Shown: positions 28,201-37,352, counted from the stretch's first letter. The stretch: DNA of 64,000 nt from CBDCWQ01 sp965223435 (GCA_965223435.1 CBDCWQ010000022.1:558001-622000), one strand, 5' to 3'. Program-made: numbers and translations. Notes: generated by a model not told the origin, from the letters alone.

Positions 28201-31200
28201 CTCGGTCGACAAATTTTCCATCAAGATGAACGTGGAATGGTCACGACTTCCTCAATCGCTGGACAGCAAAGAACCATCACATACCCCGATGGGGCAACAC
28301 GTGTGGAAGAGAGATATCTGGACGGTAGTCTCAAGTCGGTCTCAGGAACGTCGGTAGCCCAAGAGCGGTACGACTATGGTGTAGATCCCGTTCGGGGCTA
28401 TTTTACAGAAATCGCACGCGAAACGGACTCGGGCTTTACTGATGTGACGAGAGAGTACCACGACTTTATAGGAAACATCAGACTTATCACCGGAAAGGAC
28501 CAATCGAGTGTGGAGGTTGTTCTCCAGGAGGTGGATATTAACCCCCAGGGCCTTCCGGTCAAAGAAACAGACGCAGATGGTGTCTCAATTTTGGCGTCAT
28601 ATACACCCACCGGTTCACTTCGTCATTGGGCGATTGATCGAAACCAGAACGGCAGAATGGAGGCAGATGACGACCTTGTACTCCAAGTTGCTACCGGCGC
28701 TGCTTCGGCCAGACTTGATATCGGTCAGCTGGACCAGATCAGCAGTCACAACATTCGTCGACAACGATATCAAGACCAAAATGGTGCAGAGATTGTCGAC
28801 GTCAATTATCAAATCAACGGAGAACCGGACGCCAAGAGTACTTTCCGACAAGGAGGTGGATTGGGCCAAAGAACCGTCATTTGGGCAATGCCACACGGCG
28901 CCTCGGTCGAACGAAAATATGCGCTCGGTCTTCTTAAAAGCGTGACCGCCCGAGATGCCTCCGGTCAAACGATCGGACAAAGGATCATTAGTTATGACGG
29001 ATTGCGCCGTCCGGTTTCAATCCATGACTCTGCTTCGGGCACAACCGTGTTCCACTTCGATGATGCTGGCAACGCAACCGAAGTTCTTCTACCTAACGGA
29101 TCTACGATCGAAAACCAATACGATGCGATGAACCGAATCACCAGACGTAAGGCGCCTGACGGAAGCATTGTGAATATTGAATACACGCCAAGAGGCGAAA
29201 TCAAGCGTGTTGTCGATCCTTCGGGTGCAGCGATCGACCTTGCGTATGATCCTCGAGGCATGCGAAACCAGATGATCGTCTATCCTGAGGGTCTTTCCCT
29301 GCCTGGAATCACCACCGAGTGGACCTTCGATCCAGCATTTGGTCGCCTACAAGACAAGCGCGTTGCGGGCGTAAGCACGCATGCGCTCTCCTACACACCA
29401 TTTGGTCGCCTCTACAAGATCCAGAAGGGGAACCAAACCACAAAATATATACTTGGATCTTCTGGGGAAATCGCTCAAATCGATTACGGAGATTTTCAAG
29501 AAACGTTGCAGTACGATGGGCGAACACGTCTCACATCAGTGCAGAGTGTTCATGGGACAACAGACTATAGCTATACCGCCAAGGGCGATCTGGCTTCCAA
29601 AACCATCGCACACATTCCAGGCGCGGTTTTGGAGTACAGCTACAGGAGCCTTTCTTCATCGAGTCGTGAAGGGCCGAAAGTGAAAAGCGGCGTCAGTTTG
29701 CGAATCGACGGTTCGATCGTTCTGAGTCATGGCTACTCATACGACTCTGCTGGCCGCCTCTCAGTAGCATCAGATGGAAACTCCACCGCGCGGTACCAGT
29801 ATTCGCAGAAGACTGGACGCCTGGAGGCGGTCACCATGTCTCGTGCTGGAACAGACATGCTTCGTACAGAAATCAGTGGCTCTAAGAAACAAGTGTCGAT
29901 GGAGTGGCAAGCGCCCGGTCAAAAAACAGACTTTGGGGCGCACGTGTACTATTTTAATAACAAGGGTCAGGTCTTGAGGGTTGACCAAACGATTCGTAGC
30001 GAGGACGCCACTGCTACCCCAATTGCAACCTATTGGAAGCACAACTACGATAAGCAAGGTCAGGTAACGTCCTCTAGGGCCTTCTGGAGCAGTGACGATA
30101 CGCCGGTGCGAGGCCACGCCCTTCATTACTCGTACGACAAACGAAACAACCGTGAAAACGGCGGCCCACTGGGGATGATGCTGCGCCCGACCCGAGATTA
30201 CGGTCCGGCTAACGGCTTGAATCAACTCCAAACACAAAAGAACAGGGGGGTCGTCTTCGTATCGGGACGCGCTGCCAACAACGCGCAGGTAAGTATTTCT
30301 GTCCCGGGAAGCACTCCCGTCCTCGCAAAGCTTCGCGATGGGGAGTTCCTGGAGCCAGTCGCAATCGATAACCATGCGGGTCCTGTTGCTGCACAGATTC
30401 AAGTCCGTTCCTCCCATTTTGACGCAGCGTTGGGGCACAATGTCTTGTTGGAGCAAAGCTTCTCGCAGTTGGTTCGCGCTGGCCACGAAGCGGTAATTTT
30501 TGATCAGCAGGGGAATAAGGCTGAAGATAGTATATTTAAGTACGAATACAATGGTCGCGGCCAACTTGTTTCCGTTGAAAGTACGGCTGCAATTGCCGAC
30601 GCTCTCAAACAGCTCGTCCTTTTTTCGTACGATCCTCAAGGAAGGCGAGCAAGCAAAACGGTGTACGGTTATGACTCCGCGAGCAATACCTACAGCCTCG
30701 TGCGTTCCAGAACGCGCTTCGTCTATGATGGGTGGCGCCTGTTGGCCGAAATCAATGATGCCAACGAGGTTACAGCCAGCTACTTGTGGGGCTCTGACTT
30801 GTCCGGGACCTTTAATCGCGCCGGAGGTATAGGTGGGTTGCTGGCGGTGAGCCGAGAAGGACACACATATTTGCCAATGACCTCAAGAAACGGAAACGTG
30901 GTGGGACTTGTCGATGGCACAGACGGTACTCTGGCGGCCAGCTACGAATACGGCTCATTTGGCGAACTACTTAAGTTTCGATCAAAGGAAGGTGTTGATC
31001 CCAGGACGAGCTCGCTTCTGTTTTCTACCAAATACTATGACCACGAAATAGGCCTATACTATTACGGTCTGCGTTACTACGATCCGGCTGACGGCCGATG
31101 GCTGAGTCCCGATCCCCTGGGCGAACTTGGCGGCCTCAACCTCTACGCTTTCGCAAACAACGACCCCCTGAATGCCGTAGATCCTATCGGTCTGTCGCCG

Positions 31201-32133
31201 CAGCATGTTCGGCCACCGGTATACAATCCCAATTTGCACGACGTGCACGATCGCGGAAGCGCCCTATTTCTTGCGGAGGCTGCTACAACCGCCTACCTTC
31301 CACCCATCGAAGCCCGGGAGAGCTTGCAGGCTTGGGGCTTCGGGGATGTCCGATTTGTCCACAGTGCCCTGACTGATGCTCAGGCATACACGGCATACGA
31401 TCCTCGAACCAATACGATCCTGGTTGCATTTCGTGGTACGGAATTTGGATCTTCTCTGAAGTATCTTGCCAACTTTGCGGGCGTAAACGATACGGTTGAT
31501 ACAAACGTCAACCGGGTGAAGGATGTTCTCGCTGACTTCAAGTTTCTGACGACGGATGCAACAGAGTTCGGTGGAGGACGTGCCCACCGGGGATTTGTGT
31601 GGCAGCTCAATTCTATTTTGCCAAGAATACTAGACCATATTGAGGGCTACAACGCCGACGGGCGTGAAACACCACAAGTTTTTGTCGGCGGCCACAGCCT
31701 GGGCGGTGCGCTCGCGGCCCTCTTTACAGCCTACTCGCTTAACAATGGGATCCCAGTAAAAACCACATACACGATTGGGCAACCACGGGTTGGGAACCGC
31801 CACTTTACAAGAGAATTTGAGCGCTTGCTCAACGAAAACAAGGCCGGTTTCTTTAGGTATGTAAATCACAATGACGTTGTAAGCTCTAACCCCCCAACAC
31901 TTTCTCATGGAAGGGCCGGAGAGGAGTATTACATCGATCACACCGGTACCGTGCGGGAACCGGGTGAAATTGGTGTACTGGAGAAATACGTCAGCAAAGC
32001 CCATCGTAAGAGTAGGTCCAATCAGTTGCCCTTCGGGATCTTAGACCCGGTCTTTAATCACTTTTCCCAGAAATATCTCGACCATATCCGTCGATTTGCC
32101 CACAGTGAACGCGCACCCCAGCGGGCTCGATAA
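25219..32133 (+). CDS. RHS/YD-repeat lipoprotein with C-terminal class 3 lipase domain
   Basis: A 2304-residue lipoprotein; ATG with AAGGAT upstream and lipobox VATAC near residue 30. Residues about 130-270 hold acidic loops with a repeated D-x-N-x-(D/N)-G-x-W-x-x-x-E-D-I-W pattern (DANGDGQWSGGEDIW), likely calcium sites. From about 560 to 1990 run YD/RHS repeats, ending with the conserved core closure RYYDPADGRWLSPDP and DPIGL (to 1992). The remaining 312 residues are a lipase_3 domain: GHSLGG with nucleophile Ser2160, HNDVVSSNPP with the likely catalytic Asp, and NHFSQKYLDH with the likely His. RHS proteins enclose and release a C-terminal toxin; here it would hydrolyse lipids. The frame is fully intact. 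A surface or exported anti-competitor or predation effector is the best reading. Confidence 0.92.
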   Translation: MNRHLFLQYRRTRVSKPSGILITLVATACGGQNTDHAKKTAVATSPGVASYNYAPHQYIPPALRDYYNNVLSAAIRAEIASHSPYPADLLPSAEGWYGNWKHAFYPNAPQIDLIAPHERSTLDDHRIGTYRIEPGLRWNDVNKNRLWDPEEDIWNELGQSCPIGNSFQYDESKDQQVYAGAAWETEDCAYSHTKGPDAQTVMLLYNDLDRNKGRNPGEPLWLVGPNTKGQNDKIYYRDANGDGQWSGGEDIWIDVADDGVYNAGVDSQVHVPGSWSTPDGAWGKQKGVYYHVNSQGDFNIWKDSSTDTHQLFDTMRFEVNALRLAAGQPVLQWTHVPARTVTPPVSSVSVSPAGPWDFSFSNAIRPRFNGVIFKEHFVEIANALGASAPPAVDVPFASREAMLNNFPDTDRDDLVDLAVDLDAPENETGAIVFEPEWKRPQVYLPLWSTQGGTTNVHAYVHQGGLENGRSTHKTHPDADEHGIWQVWSLDTRARVGIVLTEAGEHIKRIEVIRPRGNVVVFDFPWLAATSQFSEVGFPIGINERRTYVLRDRSPDRDLDLDYDLWFESGIVHRFDGRSGALQNVVSGFGALISLSKPKAQKYDAELVWKNGRIDEIRYRGLKDPSAAKTTKLVYDGIGADALIQELDKADSDVSMAVDDPKTGSTITWGSGVTMTRSGSSVTRNVPGIGTIKVTTILDADRFLVEQKREVNGGTSILRYQRSADFTRTPSGLPRWGKTTRIEYPDGTWSVREYDPTSGWLTKVVRPFKDATLTHPHSASEVTVYGYDAVAGGDAPSPIDPSSKPRSMVTTIQGQEANRRYFSYSGAKVTVHQAIKAGAAYDDESNIISAIEIGPNSMIETGAAGVRRTLFRRAEKALGKISIPHLAVSNRRQNAFGESIDEGTSLDAFGHVVEHTFPDGTKQRFEGLQWHLGALTVTGRDESVTTYTYYPNGWLETRTRFGVTESFGYDAMANITEISKAGGGLSTTVKSQYDHLGRQIFHQDERGMVTTSSIAGQQRTITYPDGATRVEERYLDGSLKSVSGTSVAQERYDYGVDPVRGYFTEIARETDSGFTDVTREYHDFIGNIRLITGKDQSSVEVVLQEVDINPQGLPVKETDADGVSILASYTPTGSLRHWAIDRNQNGRMEADDDLVLQVATGAASARLDIGQLDQISSHNIRRQRYQDQNGAEIVDVNYQINGEPDAKSTFRQGGGLGQRTVIWAMPHGASVERKYALGLLKSVTARDASGQTIGQRIISYDGLRRPVSIHDSASGTTVFHFDDAGNATEVLLPNGSTIENQYDAMNRITRRKAPDGSIVNIEYTPRGEIKRVVDPSGAAIDLAYDPRGMRNQMIVYPEGLSLPGITTEWTFDPAFGRLQDKRVAGVSTHALSYTPFGRLYKIQKGNQTTKYILGSSGEIAQIDYGDFQETLQYDGRTRLTSVQSVHGTTDYSYTAKGDLASKTIAHIPGAVLEYSYRSLSSSSREGPKVKSGVSLRIDGSIVLSHGYSYDSAGRLSVASDGNSTARYQYSQKTGRLEAVTMSRAGTDMLRTEISGSKKQVSMEWQAPGQKTDFGAHVYYFNNKGQVLRVDQTIRSEDATATPIATYWKHNYDKQGQVTSSRAFWSSDDTPVRGHALHYSYDKRNNRENGGPLGMMLRPTRDYGPANGLNQLQTQKNRGVVFVSGRAANNAQVSISVPGSTPVLAKLRDGEFLEPVAIDNHAGPVAAQIQVRSSHFDAALGHNVLLEQSFSQLVRAGHEAVIFDQQGNKAEDSIFKYEYNGRGQLVSVESTAAIADALKQLVLFSYDPQGRRASKTVYGYDSASNTYSLVRSRTRFVYDGWRLLAEINDANEVTASYLWGSDLSGTFNRAGGIGGLLAVSREGHTYLPMTSRNGNVVGLVDGTDGTLAASYEYGSFGELLKFRSKEGVDPRTSSLLFSTKYYDHEIGLYYYGLRYYDPADGRWLSPDPLGELGGLNLYAFANNDPLNAVDPIGLSPQHVRPPVYNPNLHDVHDRGSALFLAEAATTAYLPPIEARESLQAWGFGDVRFVHSALTDAQAYTAYDPRTNTILVAFRGTEFGSSLKYLANFAGVNDTVDTNVNRVKDVLADFKFLTTDATEFGGGRAHRGFVWQLNSILPRILDHIEGYNADGRETPQVFVGGHSLGGALAALFTAYSLNNGIPVKTTYTIGQPRVGNRHFTREFERLLNENKAGFFRYVNHNDVVSSNPPTLSHGRAGEEYYIDHTGTVREPGEIGVLEKYVSKAHRKSRSNQLPFGILDPVFNHFSQKYLDHIRRFAHSERAPQRAR

Positions 32134-32240
32134 CGTCTTGTCACTTGCGAGCCTTGTGGTCGCCTTCGCGAAGACTAGTACGGGTTTCAAACCGATGTTC
32201 GCTACCTCCCTTCGAATCTATGGACCGAGGAGAAACTGAA

Positions 32241-32879
32241 ATGGGCTATTCAACTCACATCTTTTGCGCAGAGGACAATCCAAGTTTGGCAAGAGAGCTC
32301 ATAGAGAACTATGCCTTTTCATTGGCACAGGCGGGCATTCAGCACGTGATGACCCTTAATATTCCCTCAAATAGTCCAAAGACAACCTTTGTGACGGTAA
32401 GGACCGACGATGGACGACACGTTGGTGCGATCGGTGTCTACGTTTGTTCATCAGAGGGTGGAGAAGTCGAGAACGCTTTTTGCGCCTTGGATCAGCAGGT
32501 CGCTACACGGTTTCATCGTTCCGCTGGTGAAGGACTAGCGCTCTTGTGTCTAGGCTGGGTTGATCCGGCCCATAGAAATGCGGGCCTCTATACGCGTATC
32601 ATTAGGCTGGCTGTTGCGATTCTTCCTTTCCTGCGGGTCCGGTACGTTACCGCGATAGGTTCGAAAGAAGGCCTGCTGCACTATCGGAAGTTTGGTATGG
32701 TTCCCGACAAGACTGCGGGTCGTGGTGGTGAGATAGCCTACCCACTTGGGGGTTTCGTTTCCTTGGTGGGGTGGGGAGACGTCGAGAAAGCGAAGAAGTC
32801 TTTGGCTCGAGAACAGCAAATTATCCAGCAAATACGAAAATCCTTGTGTTTTGCCGCAGCCCATTTAGTGAGGGCTTGA
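32241..32879 (+). CDS. GNAT-fold acetyltransferase-like protein
   Basis: Start chosen at the ATG at 32241 with GAGGAGA 7 bases upstream; the longer frame from 32145 has no such site. The 212-residue product has a GNAT fold: CLGWVDPAHRNAGLYTRII resembles motif A that binds acetyl-CoA, followed by VRYVTAIGSKEGLLHYRKFGM, the usual beta-bulge and Y-x-K/R-F-G-F/M end. It has no signal sequence. It lies 107 bp after the RHS-lipase gene in the same direction, the position usually held by an immunity gene, but no immunity family of this type is known to me; it may instead modify the effector or be unrelated. Confidence 0.7.
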   Translation: MGYSTHIFCAEDNPSLARELIENYAFSLAQAGIQHVMTLNIPSNSPKTTFVTVRTDDGRHVGAIGVYVCSSEGGEVENAFCALDQQVATRFHRSAGEGLALLCLGWVDPAHRNAGLYTRIIRLAVAILPFLRVRYVTAIGSKEGLLHYRKFGMVPDKTAGRGGEIAYPLGGFVSLVGWGDVEKAKKSLAREQQIIQQIRKSLCFAAAHLVRA

Positions 32880-32921
32880 AGAGGGGGCCTGCATTTAAAC
32901 CACACGATCGAGAAGTTGGTT

Positions 32922-32953
32922 CGGCACAGCCACAACGTGGGGTGGCTGTGCCG
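32922..32953. terminator. Perfect 12-bp hairpin after the GNAT gene
   Basis: CGGCACAGCCAC (32922-32933) pairs exactly with GTGGCTGTGCCG (32942-32953) across an 8-base loop. It lies 43 bp after the GNAT stop and before the end of a minus-strand fragment, so it could end transcription from both sides. There is no following T run on either strand, so intrinsic termination is not certain. Confidence 0.65.
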
Positions 32954-32989
32954 GCCAGGTGCGAGAAAGCGGGGTCGATTCGCTCGCGG

Positions 32990-33304
32990 TTATTCGACTT
33001 CAGTCTCCATGGTCACTTCAACCCAGTTGTTGTCGCTGGAAGGTTCAGTACCCGGTTCCGTATCGATTAACAGGAAGTAGGTGCCTTCAGAAAGCCAGCG
33101 TCCCTCGTCGATGGGACTGGTTCCAGTCGTGCCGCATGCGATCTCTTCTTTGCAGTCTGATTTGCGTAGGTAGGCGATGTTTCCGCCGGACGCGACTGCG
33201 CGAAAGAATACAGGCTTGGAAGATACATCGAACGTGTATAGGTCGATAGGCGAAATAAGCAATGTGGCCAGGGGTATCAGGTTCTTTGGATAGGGTTTCC
33301 TCAT
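32990..33304 (-). pseudogene. Secreted PPC-like domain fragment
   Basis: About 100 residues from an ATG at 33304. The reading PIDLYTFDVSSKPVFF and GRWLSEGTYFLLIDTEP fits a pre-peptidase C-terminal (PPC) or similar beta-sandwich that follows secreted enzymes. The frame upstream runs into IS91 copy B, so only the end of a larger gene is likely left. Parent enzyme not identifiable. Confidence 0.4.
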
Positions 33305-33457
33305 GGAGGGTGTTGGGGACAAGCGCATTAGAACCTGTGGTGTAGGCATGAATAAGTCCTTGGGTATGAACTTTTGTCGGCAGAGGAGATAGGTTCCGGG
33401 ACCTCCAAGCAGAAGGAGGCATTTCGGTGCCGTGTGGCACCGCGGTTGAGTCATGGT

Positions 33458-34797
33458 TCAGGCCGATATGCCTTGGAACGGAAGCGAGAGTTGATGGGGC
33501 GGTCCACGAGCACGGATGGAGTCCATGGCCCAACCAAGCAATCTTCGCGCCTCACGCGGTTCGTTGACGGCCCCGACCGGTCGCACGTGACCACCGCACT
33601 TCGGACATCGTTCGGCGTCTATGTCGTAGACCCGCGCAAGCAATTTCGCCCACGGGACTCGGTAAGAACTTCTCTCGGGGTGCATGTTTTCGAGCGGAAA
33701 TGCGAGCTGCAGTTTGAACGGAGGCTTGGCGACGACACGGCTTCTGTCCTTGGCGGCAGGCGCAAGAACTCCATGAAATCGAACTCGATGTTGGCGAGCA
33801 GGAGGAATCAACCAGGCCAGGCGACGAAGTTGACGGACGGGCTCGAGGAGAATCACGCTTTGCCCGCTTTTAGCCTTTCGTCTCAGGGTGAGTGCAGTAC
33901 GACCATCCTCGGTCGCGCGAAGTTGGTCTTCGGCGAACGGAGGGCGGGCCACATAGCGGCACAGCTCGATTCTTCTCTTCTTGTCGTGGGCGGGGACAGT
34001 CACCGCGGCGTGCACACTGAACCCACCAAGCTCGATGCCCGAAGAGGGCGTTTCGTGGACTTGGGTGGGTGCCAGCATCGACGGCTCTCTTTGAGCGCTC
34101 ATAGACCACCGGTCCAGCGGAGAGACTTGCGTATCATCCCCGTTTTGACTCAAGAAGCCCCGTTTCTTGAGAAATCGCTTCATTCGTAAGAAGACGTTTC
34201 TCGCGACCTCCAAAAGGTCCCTTGGGCTTGGCGGTGGACACACGGGTAAAACTCAGGCTCGGACTCATCACCGTTCCGAGAGAAAAAAACGTCGAGGACG
34301 ATCACATGCAGGTGCGGGTGTACAGTGAGGGTCTGGGTGAATCTTTGCAGGAATGTAACGGCTCCACATCGGGTGTCTTTCAGGCCCTGAGACGTGGCCC
34401 AGCTCTTCATCTGTTTGAAAATCTCATCTACAAAAATGCGTGCCATCCGAGACAGGACCTGACCTCGAGCGGCCAAGAGGCCTCGGAGCTCGAACGGGGG
34501 CGACAGCACCCACTGACGAAGAGGAACGTCGGGCAACACGTGCTCGACCAGGTGGGCAGCCGTGTCCTCCCTTCGACGGGTGGCGCAAGATGGACAGATC
34601 GCCCGGCCCTTACAGGAGAAGGGTAGCGCATGCTCATGCTGACATTTTTCGCACCGAAGTTTGATGAAGCCAAACTCTGGTCGACCACAAGTCAGGTAAG
34701 CTCTGAATTCTTTTTCGACGAAGTTAGGAATTCCGGCCTCGGGTCATCAGGGTCGCGAAAGCTCTCGATCAGCTCATCGAGGTGATGCTCCACCACA
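33458..34797 (-). pseudogene. IS91-family transposase, copy B (two frameshifts)
   Basis: Nearly identical to copy A over most of its length but broken twice: an extra AC at about 34240 (GACACACGGG versus GACACGGG) and a missing G at about 34742 (CTCGGGTC versus CTCGGGGTC). The HUH motif HPHLH is still readable in the middle frame. The C-terminus differs from copy A and has the more usual tail VYDIDAERCPKCGGHVRPV, a CxxC zinc ribbon, so this copy probably keeps the ancestral 3' end. Confidence 0.85.
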
Positions 34798-35061
34798 CGA
34801 TAGAGGAGAGACTCTTGCGGACGCCGTGGTCGGTATTGCCGGATGCGGTGAGCACACCAGGCTTTCTGTTAGCAATTTCTGTGACCGTTTCCATGTGCCT
34901 AAAATCACGCCGCTCGGCAAGGCCGAACCACCGATTTTCGGACGTCGTACGAAATCCGGAGACCTCGATGAGTGGGGCTAGCCCGATGAAGATACGACTC
35001 GCGTCATCAGCGCGCGTTGTGCCACCAAGCGCGAAGTCACGCTTTATCAGCGCTGGGCGAA
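33458..35061 (-). mobile_element. IS91-family element, copy B (approximate limits)
   Basis: Shares 33639-35061 with copy A at 4337-5758; I counted about ten single-base differences and two indels by eye. The right end is exact at 35061. The left end is not shared, so the oriIS side is uncertain and lies at or left of 33458. Confidence 0.7.
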
Positions 35062-35070
35062 AGCTGAACT

Positions 35071-35205
35071 ATGAGTGACATTCCGGAAAATCCTCTTCCT
35101 GCGATTCGAATCGAAGAATATCTTCCAGAAGAAAACGTCGGTGACCTCAGGCGGTTTTTACGCACAGAATTTGACCGGAATCGGACCACCGTTTTACGCT
35201 GGTAA
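35071..35205 (+). CDS. Small ORF abutting the IS91 end, unknown
   Basis: A 44-codon frame MSDIPENPLPAIRIEEYLPE and onward to VLRW and a stop, starting 9 bases after the end of IS91 copy B. The composition is protein-like (acidic, then RRFLRTEFDR), which suggests the start of a longer cytoplasmic gene now cut, or a true small protein. No family recognised and no ribosome site visible, since the upstream bases belong to the IS element. Confidence 0.3.
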   Translation: MSDIPENPLPAIRIEEYLPEENVGDLRRFLRTEFDRNRTTVLRW

Positions 35206-35340
35206 GGCCGACCGCAAGTCGGGCCGCCACCTGACGCGTCGTAAGCAGTCTTCGACCTTATTGCTCATATCGCAATTTTTACTACTTTCCTGGGCAATAG
35301 CCGGTGAAGTGGAGGGGCTTGGCAGGTCGCATTTTGTTTC

Positions 35341-35492
35341 CCACTCGATTGAACGCCGTCGGTGTCACGGCAACGATCTCCCACAGGGAAGAGGTTTCGA
35401 CCCACTCAGGTATGGTTCGCCTCGATGAGGGTGTGTATCGCGCAGGTGATGCCGTCACCGTCACTTTGGAAGACGCCGTTCAACAAGAAAAG
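35341..35492 (+). repeat. About 150-bp repeat, copy 1 (surface-protein fragment)
   Basis: Almost identical to 48651-48803. It encodes LNAVGVTATISHREEVSTHS and then VYRAGDAVTVTLEDA, a beta-rich AGDxVTVTLxDA pattern common in large secreted proteins. Similarity stops at CAACAAGAAA (35492), where IS66-type sequence begins; this marks the insertion point. The left end of the similarity is also abrupt near 35341. Confidence 0.85.
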
Positions 35493-35743
35493 GCTTCTTC
35501 CGCGAACCGGACAAGCGTTTGAAGACGGCCCCCTTCAAAGCGACGACTGACGAGGTACAGACCCACGCGATCACCCACAAGAGCTCGAAGCTGTCGGTGG
35601 TCCTTTTTTACGAACAAGACGCAGTCACCGTCGTAAGGATTTGCGCCTAAGCGATACGCTTCGCCGAGAAGCCCGTTGAGCTGCTTACGAAAGTCCACGC
35701 GGTGCTGAGCCATGAAGACCCGCCGAATTGCGACCGGCAGCAT
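35480..35743 (-). pseudogene. IS66-family accessory protein TnpB, short
   Basis: 87 residues from the ATG at 35743: VAIRRVFMAQHRVDFRKQLN, then GANPYDGDCVLFVKKDH and GLYLVSRRFEGG. These match the IS66 Orf2 (TnpB) pattern of D-x-R-x-x-x-x-x-L and a following VF/YxRR-type strand, although the usual length is about 115. The stop falls in target sequence at the element edge. The start follows the stop of the upstream IS66 gene by one base. The large transposase TnpC is missing, so this is a remnant. Confidence 0.7.
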
Positions 35744-35744
35744 A

Positions 35745-35993
35745 TTAGGAGACTCCGTTGTCGGATCGTCGAAGGGCCACCGACCAGCCTTGGAGACGGA
35801 GCTCCAACACCGGCGGGGCATCGCTCTTCACCGAAATGTCGTCGTCATCCACGACGCTAAACATGCGCGCCGCTACCCTCCGCGTCTCGGCTTTCATTGC
35901 GCCAGCCTCGTCACGTTTTTCCCAGGCATCGAGTTGCTGCGAGGACACGCCCCAGACGCGGCGCACCTCGGCCCGACTCAAGCCTTGTCGCAT
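35745..35993 (-). pseudogene. IS66-family accessory protein TnpA (Orf1)
   Basis: The frame carries a helix-turn-helix (SRAEVRRVWGVSSQQLDAWE) and ends ELRLQGWSVALRRSDNGVS, in the usual place just before tnpB. The frame stays open upstream of the ATG at 35993, to about 36080, without a clear start, where the neighbouring surface-protein sequence begins. Together with tnpB it forms the left over of one IS66 insertion. Confidence 0.55.
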
Positions 35994-36079
35994 CGCTTCC
36001 AGCGTAGCCGTCCGTAGGTCGTTTGGGATTCGGGTGCCAGGTCGGTGGGCCCGACGAAAGACCTCGAAACACTGATGAG

Positions 36080-36904
36080 GGTACCGAGCTCACCGTCACC
36101 TCCAACGGTACCATTTACATCGGGGAGGGGACCGTGGACCACAACAACACGTCCTTGCCCAGAACAGAGGCGCCCTACGGGCTGATCGCGAGCCTGTGGG
36201 ATCGGTACCTCAATTCCTTTGCCATCTACATGCTCCAAGAAGCCGATGCTCTGACGCTCACATGGTCCGGCTCCGCGTTGCATCCCAGCGGTCTTCAAAA
36301 AGTGACCTACAGCGTTCGGCTTTACCAAAACGGTATCATAGAGGTGCACCTGCTGGACGTGTGGGCGTTGGGAATGACGGCCACCATCGGCATCGCAAAC
36401 GCGAGTGGCCAAAAAGCGGTTCAGCTTCCCTGCTCGCCCAACTGCTACACCCAAACAGTGGGGGGAGGGCAGGTGATCAGGTTTAGGCCAGCAGGCGTTC
36501 AAAAAGAGGGGCCCGATCTGGTCGTCACCCTGCTGGATGCCGTGCCCCCTACACTGCCACTGTCATTGGCCTATACACCCAGATACCGCGTCACCAATGT
36601 GGGGACCAAAAAGTACGATGCACGCGGAAACGTTCACGTCTTCATGAGCGACGCTCCCCATTTCCGAATATTTCCGCGCTTCAGCGACCCTCTGGCGGGT
36701 CGGAAAATATCCGACGACTCGTTTGGCTGGGACGAGGGGTTTGTTCTGGAACCAGGGGCTTTCTTTGAAGGCAAGTTTGGTTTTGCAAGCCACAAGCCCC
36801 GCCTCGGCACTCAGTACCTTAGCCTTTGGGTCCGAAGTTTTGCGTACGAAACCGACATAGCCAACAACTTCGTGCCTCTTGGGACGGTCGAAGTCGTAGA
36901 ATAA
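36080..36904 (+). pseudogene. C-terminal part of a secreted protein with CARDB domain
   Basis: About 275 residues without a start of its own. The first half (EGTELTVTSNGTIYIGEG; APYGLIASLWDRYL; TYSVRLYQNGIIEVHLLD) is a beta-rich lectin-like module often found behind secreted peptidases. The second half (DLVVTLLDAVPPTLPL; YRVTNVGTKKYDARGNVHVF; YETDIANNFVPLGTV) is one CARDB adhesion domain, ending at a true stop. The 5' side is the IS66 remnant, and the piece beyond it (35341-35492) could be the front part of the same gene. The CARDB gene at 56742-58180 has the same two-module order. Confidence 0.55.
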
Positions 36905-36968
36905 TGGTCGCAACCCCCGTTGTCTGCTTCATGCTCAAATGAAAGTCCCTTAAGCCAATGCCGATGAG

Positions 36969-37352
36969 TCAGGCTCCAGTTCTTGGTGCCCGTGAAGGAA
37001 AGACCACGAAGAAAAAACCATTAGATAATCGATGCCGTGCGCGCATCAGATCTTCCTGCGCGTCTTCCCGACATCGACATAGATCACGCACCGCCTCGTC
37101 GTCAGCTTGCGGAGGATGGACTTCCGTGAGCAGACTGGCCCGAAACAGCTCGGCGAGCTTCCTCGCATCACGTCTATCCGTCTTGATCCGCTCGCCTGCT
37201 TTTCTAGGCACCAGCGCTGGCGCGATCACCTCGCACACCAACCGGCCTTTGCTCAGCGCCTGAAGCGTTCGCTGCAACGCAAAGCCGCAAACCCCTGCCT
37301 CGTAACAACACCGGATTTTTCCTGGGGCTCCTTTCGTATGCGGTTCTGGCAC
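36969..37352 (-). pseudogene. IS110-family transposase, N-terminal fragment
   Basis: Reads CYEAGVCGFALQRTLQAL, CEVIAPALVPRKAGERIKTD and RRDARKLAELFRASLLTEVH, the DEDD transposase N-terminal part of IS110 elements with the conserved KTDRRDA motif. It runs to MRARHRLS and then changes to unrelated sequence near 37035. The first codons on the right are also missing. No C-terminal Ser domain is present, so it is inactive. Confidence 0.8.

Noticed and set aside
32145..32240. Longer start of the GNAT gene
   Set aside because: No ribosome site and no protein-like sequence; 32241 has GAGGAGA at good distance.
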